Below, piece by piece: positions 32,930 through 42,000 of a DNA stretch of 64,000 nucleotides (within the stretch, counting starts at the first letter, position 1; each line of letters opens with the position of its first letter). Both the position numbers and the translations under genes were made by a program. The stretch is taken from positions 25,575 through 89,574 of the forward strand of contig CAXTBC010000005.1 in assembly GCA_964242595.1 (NCBI GenBank), given 5' to 3'. The notes under the pieces were generated by a model, which made no database searches, had not been told where the DNA came from, and saw nothing but the letters and a program-made list of their open reading frames with translations. The stretch comes from BOG-908 sp964242595 (GTDB lineage Bacteria; Pseudomonadota; Alphaproteobacteria; Acetobacterales; Acetobacteraceae).

Positions 32930-33571
32930 ATGCTTGTCTGCGTCATCGATTCCGGCACAGGCAACCTCGCCTCCGCCGCCCGCGCCCTCGCGCGCGCAGC
33001 CGAACGAGCCGGCATCACGGCCACCGTCACCGTCACCGCCGACCCCGCCCAGGTCATGGCCTCTGACCGCATCGTTCTGCCGGGGCAGGGGGCGTTCGCC
33101 ACCTGCGCCGGCGGCCTGGCCGCTATACCGGGCATGATGCGGGCGATCGAGGAGCGCACAGGGCAGGGTGCACCTTTCCTTGGCATCTGCGTCGGCATGC
33201 AGCTGATGGCCGAGCGCGGGCTGGAACACGCAACCACGCCCGGCTTCGGCTGGATCGCGGGCGAGATCGCCCCGCTGCACGCCCCCGGCCTGCGGCTCCC
33301 GCACATGGGCTGGAACGCGCTGGAGTTCGCCGGCAGCCCGCACCCGCTGCTGGACGGCATCGCGCCCGGAGCGCACGCTTATTTCGTTCACAGCTACGGG
33401 CTGCGGGGCTACGCTGCCACCGACGTCGTCGCCACCACGGAGTACGGGGCGCCGGTGCCGGCCCTGGTCGCCCGCCGCAACCTGGCCGGCACGCAGTTCC
33501 ACGTGGAGAAAAGTCAGGAGGTCGGCTTGCGCATCCTCGCCAATTTCCTCGCCTGGTCGCCTGCGCCATGA
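32930..33571 (+). CDS. hisH: Imidazole glycerol phosphate synthase glutaminase subunit
   Basis: 213 residues, class I glutamine amidotransferase. Nucleophile Cys lies in FLGICVGMQLMAERG, the His-Glu pair in GTQFHVEKSQEVGLRILANF; the N-terminus VCVIDSGTGNLASAARAL is typical. It supplies ammonia to HisF. HisF is not found in the window. The stop overlaps the next ATG by four bases. Confidence 0.96.
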   Translation: MLVCVIDSGTGNLASAARALARAAERAGITATVTVTADPAQVMASDRIVLPGQGAFATCAGGLAAIPGMMRAIEERTGQGAPFLGICVGMQLMAERGLEHATTPGFGWIAGEIAPLHAPGLRLPHMGWNALEFAGSPHPLLDGIAPGAHAYFVHSYGLRGYAATDVVATTEYGAPVPALVARRNLAGTQFHVEKSQEVGLRILANFLAWSPAP

Positions 33572-34149
33572 CGGCCGTCCCCGCCATCGCCGGGGCACAG
33601 ATACCCGCGCTGCTGGTCGAACACGTCACGGAGCTGCACGAGGACGACATGCAGGCATTGTGCGAGGCCACCAACGCCGCCATCCTGGACGGGGGCGGCT
33701 TCGGCTGGGTGAGCCCGCCCGGCCAGCAGGCGCTCGAACGCTACTTCCGCGGCGTGATGCTGGTGCCCGAGCGCGAGCTGTTCGTGGGCCGCGGGGACGG
33801 CATCATCACCGGCAGCGCCCAGCTCGTCCGCCAGCCCCGCAACAACGAGGCGCAGGCCTTCGCCGCCGCCATCATGCACGCCTTCGTGGCGCCCTTCGCC
33901 CGCGGCCAGGGCCTGGCGCGCCTGATGACGCTCAAGATCGAGGACCGCGCCCGCACGCTGAACTACCGGGTGATGAACCTGGACGTGCGCGAGACGCAGA
34001 CCGCCGCCATCGCGCTCTACGAGTCGCTCGGCTACACCTGCTGGGGCGTCCACCCGGAATACGCCCGCGTGAAAGGCCAGACCCTGCGCGGCTACTTCTA
34101 CACCAAGACGCTGCGCAAGGCCCCCGGCACCGAGCCGCCCGCCGCATGA
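33568..34149 (+). CDS. GNAT family N-acetyltransferase
   Basis: 193 residues. The acetyl-CoA-binding motif A is AFVAPFARGQGLARLMTLKI (the RGQGLA loop), and motif B-like is VRETQTAAIALYESLGYTCW with the usual Tyr. Located between hisH and hisA with four-base overlaps on both sides, so it is co-translated with histidine genes; I recall a GNAT here in related bacteria. The substrate is unknown. Confidence 0.9.
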   Translation: MTAVPAIAGAQIPALLVEHVTELHEDDMQALCEATNAAILDGGGFGWVSPPGQQALERYFRGVMLVPERELFVGRGDGIITGSAQLVRQPRNNEAQAFAAAIMHAFVAPFARGQGLARLMTLKIEDRARTLNYRVMNLDVRETQTAAIALYESLGYTCWGVHPEYARVKGQTLRGYFYTKTLRKAPGTEPPAA

Positions 34150-34880
34150 TCCTCTATCCCGCCATCGACCTGAAGGACGGCGCCTGCGTGCGCCTGCGGC
34201 GCGGCGAGCTGGAAGAGGCGACCGTGTACGAGACCGACCCCGCCCGCCAGGCCCGCGCCTTCGCGCAGGACGGCGCCGCCTGGCTGCACGTGGTCGACCT
34301 CAACGGTGCGTTCGCCGGCCGGCCGGTCAACGAGGCGGCGGTCACCGCCATCCTGGGCGCCGCCACCATCCCGGTGCAGCTCGGCGGCGGCATACGCGAC
34401 ATGGCCGGCATCGAGCGCTGGCTCTCCGCCGGCGTGGCACGGGTCATCCTCGGCTCGGCCGCGGTGAAGAACCCCATCCTGGTCCACCAGGCCTGCCGCA
34501 GCTTCCCCGGCCGCGTCGCCGTGGGCATCGACGCGCGGGACGGCTACGTCGCCACCGAGGGCTGGGCCGACACGTCAACCCTGCGCGCGCCGGACCTGGC
34601 GCGCCGCTTCGAGGACGTAGGCGTGGCGGCCATCATCTACACCGACATTGCGCGTGACGGCATGCTTGCCGGCATCAACATTGAACAGACTGTCGAGCTG
34701 GCTGCCGGCCTGGCCACGCCGGTGATCGCCAGCGGCGGCCTTGGTTCGGCCGGGGATCTGCGCGCCTTGCACGCCCAGGCGGGCCACCTGGCGGGGGTGA
34801 TCGTGGGGCGCGCGCTATACGACGGGCGGATCGGCTTGCGGGAGGCGCTGGAGATACTGGCGCCGACGCAAGGGAAGTAA
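34146..34880 (+). CDS. hisA: Phosphoribosylformimino-5-aminoimidazole carboxamide ribotide isomerase
   Basis: 244 residues, TIM barrel. Catalytic Asp in YPAIDLKDGACVRLRRG and DIARDGMLAGIN; phosphate-binding loops QLGGGIRDM and ASGGLGSAGDLRAL are present. The fourth step of histidine synthesis. ATG overlaps the GNAT stop. hisF, which normally follows, is missing; half-element copy 9 begins right after the TAA. Confidence 0.97.
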   Translation: MILYPAIDLKDGACVRLRRGELEEATVYETDPARQARAFAQDGAAWLHVVDLNGAFAGRPVNEAAVTAILGAATIPVQLGGGIRDMAGIERWLSAGVARVILGSAAVKNPILVHQACRSFPGRVAVGIDARDGYVATEGWADTSTLRAPDLARRFEDVGVAAIIYTDIARDGMLAGINIEQTVELAAGLATPVIASGGLGSAGDLRALHAQAGHLAGVIVGRALYDGRIGLREALEILAPTQGK

Positions 34881-34943
34881 GGCAAGCAGTTCTTTTTCGA
34901 GAAAAAGAACCAAAAAGCTTTGGCTCCCTGTCGGGTGGTGCGG
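34881..34943. terminator. AT-rich element, left arm only, copy 9
   Basis: GGCAAGCAGTTC with the hairpin GTTCTTTTTCGAGAAAAAGAAC, then CAAAAAGCTTTGG and CTCCCTGTCGGGTGG, starting on the base after the hisA TAA (34878-34880). The right arm is absent. A fair terminator at the end of the his run. Confidence 0.78.
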
Positions 34944-35026
34944 AGCGGTGCGCTTTCGATTATGGCCGCCTCTGGTGCTGTGCCGTATAAGGCTGCCTGT
35001 CTGTAACCCTTAGGCCGGAGCACCAC

Positions 35027-35590
35027 TTGGGCGAGACCCTGGAGACCCACGAACACGCCGAGCAGGCCGCGCATGGCGGGCGGCGCCACACCGCGTTGAT
35101 GATCGCCGTGCTGGCCGCGGCGCTCGCCTTCTGCGAGCAGGGCGCCCAGCACGCCGACACCCGCATGTCGGAGAGCGCGGTGGCCGCTAGCGACGTGTGG
35201 GCCGAGTACCAGGCCAAGTCGACTCGCGCCAACGAGTCGCGCGACCTGGCGCAGATCGCCGGCCTGCTGCCGGCGGGGGCCACCGGCGACGCCGCTGCCA
35301 TCCAGGCGAAGTTCGCGGCCGACATCACGCGTTTCGAGACGGACCCGAAGACCGGCAAGCAGGCGCTCGCCGCCCGGGCCAAGGGGCTGGAGCAGGCGCG
35401 GGATGCCGCTCACGAACGGCTGGAAGCGTTCGACAACGCCGCCGCCGCCCTGCAGCTTGGCATTGTGCTCACCACCGCCTCCGTCATCACCGGCTCGGTG
35501 ATGCTGGTGTGGCTGGGCGGGCTGTTGGGGCTGGTTGGCGGCGTGCTGGCCGTGCTCGGCATGGTAGCGCCGGCGATCGCCGCCATCTAG
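35027..35590 (+). CDS. DUF4337 family membrane protein
   Basis: 187 residues. An N-terminal His/Glu-rich stretch (METHEHAEQAAHGG-like), one helix (ALMIAVLAAALAFCEQGAQ), a soluble coiled region with SDVWAEYQAKSTRANESRD and LEQARDAAHERLEAFDNA, then two C-terminal helices (about 145-185). This is the DUF4337 pattern; function unknown. TTG at 35027 is taken as start, though an alternative downstream start cannot be excluded. Monocistronic. Confidence 0.75.
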   Translation: MGETLETHEHAEQAAHGGRRHTALMIAVLAAALAFCEQGAQHADTRMSESAVAASDVWAEYQAKSTRANESRDLAQIAGLLPAGATGDAAAIQAKFAADITRFETDPKTGKQALAARAKGLEQARDAAHERLEAFDNAAAALQLGIVLTTASVITGSVMLVWLGGLLGLVGGVLAVLGMVAPAIAAI

Positions 35591-35720
35591 GCTTCGGTAC
35601 GAAGCAGCAAGTTGTGCGGTAGCGTATAGATACACCTTGTGCTGGCAGTATCCGAGGCCAGATGCGCCTCATAGTTGAGACAACCGCCCGTCCGGGCGGC
35701 CGCACGGAAGCCGCGTCAGC

Positions 35721-36533
35721 ATGATCCTGCAAAGCCTTTATGATGGTTGCTTCCAGCTCTACTTCGACGAGCTCCTGAGCCGGACACCGCTTTGGTTGTT
35801 CGTGCATGTGCCCAAGACAGCCGGCAGCTCGCTCAACGGGGAGCTGCAGCCCATCCTCAAGCCCGGCCACCATGTCTTTGTCGATTACACCCAGCTGGAC
35901 CGGCGTTCTTTCGCCGATCTGCTGGACGAAGCCGTCGACAAGTTCATCACGCTCGCCCAGGTCCGGCGCTACCGCTACTGCACCGGCCACCTCGCGGCCC
36001 GGCACGTCGCGCGCATCGGCGCAGAGCTGCAGGACGTATGCCCGGTGACCTTGTTGCGTGACCCGGTCGCGAGGTTCGTGTCGGACTACCGCTACCAGTG
36101 TTCCGATATGCATCCCGGCCACGAGCAGTTCGTCGCGGACCATCCCGGCATCGAAAGCTACCTCGACCTGCCGGGTGAGTGGAACAAGATAGCCGGCCAC
36201 CTGGTGCCGGACCATTTGCGAGGGGATACACAGGCCTGTGTCGACCACGTCGCCGCCAGCTACGCTTTCGTCGGAATCCAGGAAGCTTACGCCCTGAGCC
36301 TGCGCCTTCTCACCACCCTGGTCGGTGCGCCCCGTCGCCCGGCGGTGTTCAGGCGCGTCAACACACCGGCGCCGGGATCGGAAATCCACCTGCCGCCTAC
36401 GCTTGTCGAGAAGATACGCCTGCGCAACGCGCTTGACGTGGAGATCTACGAGGCGCTGAACGCACGCTTCCAGGCCGTTGCTCCTGCGCTGACGGCGTAT
36501 CTGGACGAGGTGAACCCGCTGCCTCCCGAGTAG
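35721..36533 (+). CDS. Sulfotransferase family protein
   Basis: 270 residues. PAPS-binding loop LFVHVPKTAGSSLNGEL (about 26-42), then YCTGHLAARHV, and LLRDPVARFVSDYRYQ, whose Arg and Ser match the 3'-phosphate site. Clearly a paralogue of the convergent gene at 36752-37570: both share PLWLFVHVPKTAGSS, CTGH, VSDYRYQ and LSLR(L/V)LTTL. Expected to sulfate a carbohydrate in the cytosol. A MITE and GC-rich repeat F lie between the pair. Confidence 0.85.
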   Translation: MILQSLYDGCFQLYFDELLSRTPLWLFVHVPKTAGSSLNGELQPILKPGHHVFVDYTQLDRRSFADLLDEAVDKFITLAQVRRYRYCTGHLAARHVARIGAELQDVCPVTLLRDPVARFVSDYRYQCSDMHPGHEQFVADHPGIESYLDLPGEWNKIAGHLVPDHLRGDTQACVDHVAASYAFVGIQEAYALSLRLLTTLVGAPRRPAVFRRVNTPAPGSEIHLPPTLVEKIRLRNALDVEIYEALNARFQAVAPALTAYLDEVNPLPPE

Positions 36534-36555
36534 GACGCTGTTGACCTGTGAGTAA

Positions 36556-36664
36556 GAGTGCCTTTCGAAACCCGCCCTGGCGGCCATCTGACGCGCGTGT
36601 TCTGCGCTCCGGTGCTCAGAACACATGCCAGCTGACTCGCCATGCCGAATTTTGAAAGGCACTC
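36556..36664. mobile_element. MITE-like element, 109 bp
   Basis: Inverted ends GAGTGCCTTTCGAAA (left) and TTTTGAAAGGCACTC (right) with one or two mismatches. Flanks are TAA and CAA, a possible decayed 3-bp TNA duplication. The interior contains CGCTCCGGTGCTCA, the complement of TGAGCACCGGAGCG in the MITE at 6824-6990, so the two are related. No coding capacity. Confidence 0.65.
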
Positions 36665-36671
36665 CAAGGTC

Positions 36672-36726
36672 AGGGGCTCTGGGGCTCTAAGGCCCCAGCG
36701 GGTTTGGGGCAGAGCCCCATCCTTGC
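36672..36726 (-). repeat. GC-rich palindromic repeat, copy F (internally deleted)
   Basis: Keeps CAGGGGCTCTGGGGCTC and GGGTTTGGGGCAGAGCCCC, but the AAGGACAAGTCCTT part is lost. Lies between two convergent sulfotransferase genes, next to the MITE. Confidence 0.75.
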
Positions 36727-36751
36727 TTCCTAAAGGTCAGAACGTCGACCG

Positions 36752-37570
36752 TCACGCCCGCTTGGCCACCGCAGGCTGCGGCAACCGGCGCATGTATTGG
36801 ATCAGGTCGTCGCGTATCGTGCGCCAGCGGAGCAGGAACGCCTGGAAAACGCCGAGGTCGACCGCGTTGAGCGTCCTGAGCCTGGCTTCCAGTTCAGGAG
36901 TCATGTCCACCTGGTCGTTGTCGGTGCTGTTGACCCGCACGCGGGCTTCCGGCGTCCGGGTCTCTCCCATCAGCGTGGTCAGCACGCGTAGGCTCAGCGG
37001 GTACATCTCCTGCAGCCCCAGGAAGGCGTAGGCGTTGGTGATGTAATCCACGCAGCCGGCAACGTCGCCGGACATCACCAGCTCGCGGGGCGCCAGGTTG
37101 AGCGTGATCTTGTTGTGCACGTGCGGCCGCGCGACGTAGGTCTCGAAATCCGGCGTCTTGGCGATGAACTGCGCCTGGGCCGTGTTCATTGCCGAGCGCT
37201 GGTAGCGGTAGTCCGAAACCAGGCGCGCCATCGGGTTGCGCAGCATGGTGAAGCAGCGTACGTCCGGGATGCCGTCGCGGACCATCTCCACCTGCCTGGC
37301 GTTGATGTGTCCGGTGCAGAAACGGAACGGTCGTTCCTTGTAGCTGGCCACGAACGTCTGCACGGCCGCATCGAACCTGGCCTGGTAGGTCCGCGTCGTG
37401 TCGGTATGGTCGATGTCGATGTTGAACGAGGGCTGCAGGATGCTTTCGGCTTCTGCCGTCATCGAGCTGCCGGCCGTTTTGGGCACATGCACGAACAGCC
37501 ACAACGGCGCTCCGGCGCCTACCTCGCCGAGATACCTGTCGAAATCCTTGGCGAACAGCGCAGAAAGCAA
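36752..37570 (-). CDS. Sulfotransferase family protein
   Basis: 272 residues, paralogue of the 35721-36533 product. PAPS loop PLWLFVHVPKTAGSSMTAEA (about 23-42), CTGHINARQVE and TMLRNPMARLVSDYRYQRS. The 3' region has LTTLMGETRTPEARVRVNST. TTG at 37568-37570 is the start that fits the paralogue's length; there is only a weak GAGG upstream. Tail-to-tail arrangement of the two copies indicates an inverted duplication or separate insertions. Substrate unknown, presumably a surface glycan. Confidence 0.83.
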   Translation of the reverse strand: MLSALFAKDFDRYLGEVGAGAPLWLFVHVPKTAGSSMTAEAESILQPSFNIDIDHTDTTRTYQARFDAAVQTFVASYKERPFRFCTGHINARQVEMVRDGIPDVRCFTMLRNPMARLVSDYRYQRSAMNTAQAQFIAKTPDFETYVARPHVHNKITLNLAPRELVMSGDVAGCVDYITNAYAFLGLQEMYPLSLRVLTTLMGETRTPEARVRVNSTDNDQVDMTPELEARLRTLNAVDLGVFQAFLLRWRTIRDDLIQYMRRLPQPAVAKRA

Positions 37571-37668
37571 GGTGGCCTCACGGAATCATCTGGCCTGATC
37601 GTGCCTGCCTGGCCGGACAGATGCAAACCGGCCCGCCTGCGGGAGCAAGGCAGCCTCGCTTGATCGGT

Positions 37669-38853
37669 TCAACCCAGGGCGTAGCCGAACGAGGTCAGGA
37701 ACTTCCCCCACTCCGCCGCGCAGCGCGCCTGCAAGGCGGCGGGCAGGTCGGACCGCCAGCGTCCGACGGAGGCCTCAGGCGAGCTGCTCGTCGCGTGCTG
37801 GGCGAACATCCGGTTGCCTGCCTCGGCCGCTACCGGGGCGATCTCGGCCTGCAGGAACTCTCCCAGCCTGCGGTAGGTGTCCCCGTCGCCGGCGACCATG
37901 TCCTCGTAGCGGATGATGCAGACCTCCGGCCCGGCCTCGGTCTTGATGGCGGTGAGCTGCTGGCAGCTGTGGCTCAGGTGGCCGAACGACTTGTCCGGGC
38001 TGCTCTCGAAATAGGCGATCTGCGAGCAAAGCACGTCACGCGGGTCGCGCACGATCACCACCTCGCGCATCGCCGGAAAGGCGCGGCGCACGAACAGCCG
38101 GGTTGGCCGGTGCAGGTTGTTGTTCTTCTCCGCGAAGTAGCGCGCCGCCGGCTTGGCCTTGTCGGCCGCCAGCCTGCGGTAGTACTCGCGTACGATCCCG
38201 GCGAACGCGCCGCTCACCTGCTCCGGCATCCAGCTCCTCGAGAACTGGCGCAGCGCCTCCTGCTGACGGAAGGCGTGCGCGTATTGCGGCGCGCCGAACG
38301 GGTTGAAGCCGATGTGAAAGCCGTCGCCCTCCAGGCGGTCCGGATGGGTGGAGCGCTCGGCGTCGGCCGGCGCGGTCAGCACCGCGTAGGCCGCGGCGTA
38401 GTACGACAGCATCCGCACCTCGTAGGGCACCAGCTCGGCTACCACGACCTGCGGCGAGGCGGCCAGGCAGCTCATCAGGTAGGTGGTGCCCGACCGCCCC
38501 GGCGCGGTCACCAGGATGGGGCTGGGGACCTCGTCCGGCCGGGCCGCCAACGCGTCGGCCGCCAGCACGCGCTCGCCGCCCGGCAGCGTGGTGCCGTCTG
38601 AAAAGCAGACCTGGATGTGGTGGGCATCGTCCGACGAGAGCGGGTCCGGGTAGGTGAACATGAAGCCGTGGGCCCCATCCCCGAACCGGCCCAGCGCGGC
38701 CAGGTCGCGCCGCGGCCGTGCGGCCGTCACGCGCCCCACCTCGTGGCCGTCGACCTCGATGAGCAGTTCCAGCCGGCTGTCCGGCCCGGCATCGTCGGCG
38801 GCCCAGCCGGAGACCGATACCCTGTTGACAGCGTCCACGTGACCGCCGCGCAT
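37669..38853 (-). CDS. Sulfotransferase with N-terminal GW module
   Basis: 394 residues. Residues about 5-105 are a beta-rich module: VNRVSVSGWAADD, LLIEVDGHEVGRV, RPRRDLAAL and GAHGFMFTYPDP. The same pattern recurs in the two large genes to the right. Residues about 115-390 are a sulfotransferase: PAPS loop TAPGRSGTTYLMSCL and 3'-phosphate site VVIVRDPRDVLCSQIAYF, then CIIRYEDMV. Probably sulfates a glycan, with the module perhaps binding the acceptor (inference). ATG at 38851-38853; the frame stays open far upstream only because of antisense coding of the next gene. Confidence 0.83.
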   Translation of the reverse strand: MRGGHVDAVNRVSVSGWAADDAGPDSRLELLIEVDGHEVGRVTAARPRRDLAALGRFGDGAHGFMFTYPDPLSSDDAHHIQVCFSDGTTLPGGERVLAADALAARPDEVPSPILVTAPGRSGTTYLMSCLAASPQVVVAELVPYEVRMLSYYAAAYAVLTAPADAERSTHPDRLEGDGFHIGFNPFGAPQYAHAFRQQEALRQFSRSWMPEQVSGAFAGIVREYYRRLAADKAKPAARYFAEKNNNLHRPTRLFVRRAFPAMREVVIVRDPRDVLCSQIAYFESSPDKSFGHLSHSCQQLTAIKTEAGPEVCIIRYEDMVAGDGDTYRRLGEFLQAEIAPVAAEAGNRMFAQHATSSSPEASVGRWRSDLPAALQARCAAEWGKFLTSFGYALG

Positions 38854-39075
38854 CGATGCCTGTCTATCCCGAACTGATCGCGGCGCCTTGTGCGCGGCGG
38901 CCCAACCGGCGTCAACCGGACGAACCGGCGAGCAGGATGCCGGCGCCGGGTGCGCAGGTCGCGGACCGAGACGCCACCCCGCTGGGGATCGTGACGGCCG
39001 GCAACGTGTTGCACACAAATCGCTGCCACCCTTAAAAGTCTGCCGGCCTTTCCGGCCGAACGGGGACCGACGATC

Positions 39076-42000
39076 TTGGTGGAGAAACGCGCAGGGGGCG
39101 GCTTCCGCCCTGGCGAGGACGCGATCCAGCCGGCCATCCCCGCCGGGGTGGTGTTCACCAAGGCGGCCGAAGCGGGCGGCACGGACCGTGACGTTCTGAT
39201 GGGCTACCAGATGTTCCTGGGGCGAGACCCCGAGAGTTCCTTCGTCATCGCCGACGCCAAGACAAGCCCGGTCGGCGCCTTCCTGCGCGCGCTGATGGGC
39301 TCGGGCGAGTTCCAGAGCGCGGTGCTCGACAAGCTGGCCGCCGGCCGCAAGATGCCGCACGAGGCGGTCTCGGCCGCACCCAGCGGCGAGCAGATGGCCT
39401 GGCTGTTCAACCTGGTGCACGTGCCCGGCCGCCCCGGCGCGGTGCTGCGCGCGGCCACGAGTTGGGCGGAGTGGATGCGCACCCTGGTGGCCATCCCCGG
39501 CCTGCCGACGGCGCCGCCGCGCGCCGAGCCGGGCAGCGGGCCACAGGCGCAGGACGCCGGCGAGGGCTTCGTGCTGGTCACCATCGAGCAGCCCAAGCCC
39601 GGCGAGCGGCTGCGCCCCGGCGCTCTGGTGCACGGCAGTGGCTGGGCGATTGCGCCGGCGGACGTGGCCGAAGTGGCGGTCCACCTGGACGGCAGGCTGC
39701 TGACCCACGCGCGCTACGGCCTGCCGCGGCCGGACGTGGCCCGCAGCTTCCCGCATTACCGCCACGTGGACCATTGCGGCTTCACCTTCGCCGCCGAGGT
39801 GCCCGAGGATGCCGCGCTGGCCAGCCTGCTGACGGTGAGCGTGCGTAGCGCCGACGGCCAGACCGGCAGCAAGGGCGTGCGCCTGCAGGGCCAGGACGCC
39901 GCGCCGCCGCGGCCGGGCAGTGCCGGCGCTGCCGAGACGGCATGGCCCATCCGGCTCGCGGTGGAGGAAGCCGTAGTCGACGAGGCCAGGATGCTCCGGG
40001 TGCGCGGCTGGGCGGTCAGCGCCGAGCCGATGCAGGCGGTCTCCGTCGCGGTAGGCCAGGCCGTGCTGGGCGATGCCCGCCACGGGCTGCCGCGGCCCGA
40101 CATTGCCGGCGGCCAGCCAGGCTACGCCAACGCCGGCCAGTCCGGTTTCGCCCTGGTCTGCCAGTTGCCGGCGGGGGTGCCGGCCGGTCCGGGTTTCGTC
40201 CGTGTGCAGGCGGCCGACTGCGCCGGCCACACCCGCCAGACCATCGTGCCGGTGGACGTGCCGCAGGACCCGACGCAGCACGTGCCGAAATCCTCGCCGA
40301 TGCTAGGAGTGCCGCCAGCTGCCGCCGCTGCCCCTCGTCGGGCGCAGGCCACGGCGGCGGACGGCGCGGCGCCGGGCGGCATCGCCTGCGCCTGCGAACG
40401 CGCAACGCTGCAAGCCGACGGCGCGCTGCGGGTGGACGGCTGGGCGCTGGCGCCGCACGGCATCACCGGCCTGCGCGTGGAGCTGGACGGCATATCCCTG
40501 GGCCAGGCAGCGCTCGGCCGGCCCAGCCCGTCGCTGGCCGCCGCCCGGCCGGACGTGAAGCTTGCCGGCCAGGCAGGCTTCACCTTCAGCCACATCTTGC
40601 CCCGCAGGCCGGCGCCCGGCGTCCACCACCTCAGCCTGCACGTGACCGCCGAGGGCGGGCTGGCCCGCGTGGTCGAGACGGCGCTGGTGGCCGACGCCGC
40701 CGCACCCGCGCCGGCCGCCGCCATGCAGGAGCCTGCCCCGGCGGCACCGCCCAGGCCGGCCACAGGTCCGGTTGCGCGCCCCGCGCCACCCGGCATGCGG
40801 CTGGAAGTGGACCGCCCGGCGATCTTCGAGGGGGCGGCGCGCGGGCCGGTGCGCGGCGCGCTCACCATCGCCGGCTGGTCGGCCGCACGCGGCGGCATCG
40901 CCCAGGTGGACGTCTTCTGCGACGAGCGGCTGCTCGGCCACGCCCATCTGGGCATGCGGCGGGAGGACATCGGCGCCGCCTTTCCGGACTACAAGGGCGC
41001 GCTGCTCGCCGGTTACGCGTTGGTGCTGCCGCCCGGCACCCTGCCCGAAGGCAACCATGAGGTCAGGGTGGTTGCCACCCCGGCCCGCGAGGACCCGGCG
41101 GCACCGCCGGCCGGCACGCTGGAACGCCGCTTCAGGCTGCAGGTGGAGCGCTACGACGCGCTGCCGCCCGACGGCAGCATCCGCCTGGCGCTGCCGCCCT
41201 CCGAGGCCGAGTTCGGCCTCACCTTGCTAGCCCGGCTGGGGTGCCACCCGCAGTTCACCGTGGTGCTGGCCGACGCCGCCGCCGGAGACGCGGGGCTGGC
41301 CGCACTGGCGGCCACGCTGCGCAGCTTATCCAGCCAGGCTTACGGCGAGTGGTCGGTGCAGGCCAGGCTGCCCGACGCCGCCAGCCTGGAGGCCGCCCGC
41401 GCGCTGCCCGAAGTCGCCGACCCGGCCGGCCGGGTCCGGCTCGCCCGCCAGGACCAGCCCGCCGCCGGCACGGCCGCTCTACCGACGCTCGTCGACGCGG
41501 ACCCGGCCGCCCCGGCCTTCACCCTGCTGCTACGCGCGGGCGACCTGCTGGGCGCCGACGCGCTGCTGGAGCTCGCCTGCGCGCTCGCCGCCGACCGCCA
41601 TGCCGATTTCATCTACGCCGACGAGCTGCGCGCCGACCCCGGCCAGGGCCGCCGCCAGCCGTTCTTTAAGCCGGACTGGTCGCCGGACCTGCTGCTGGCG
41701 ATGAACTATGTCGGCCGCCCCTGGTGCGCCGCCGCGGGTCTGCTGGAGCGCGCCGGCCTCGACCTTGCCACGCTGGCGGCAGGATCGGACTACGCCGCCG
41801 TGCTGGCGCTGAGCGAGCACGCCGCCCGCATCGTCCATGTGCCGCGCGTACTGTGCGACAGGCAGGCCGCCGACGACACGCCGGCGCAGGAGCAGGCCGC
41901 TCTCGCCCAGGCTCTGGCCCGGCGAGGCGATGCCGGGGCTGCCGAGCCTGCCGCCACCCCGGGCACCTGGCGGGTCCGCCGCCCGATCGCCCGCCGCACG

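Noticed and set aside
38854..40281. Upstream extension of the 37669 sulfotransferase frame to 870 codons
   Set aside because: The extension is antisense to the giant gene and lacks conserved pattern; the ATG at 38853 begins the GW module.
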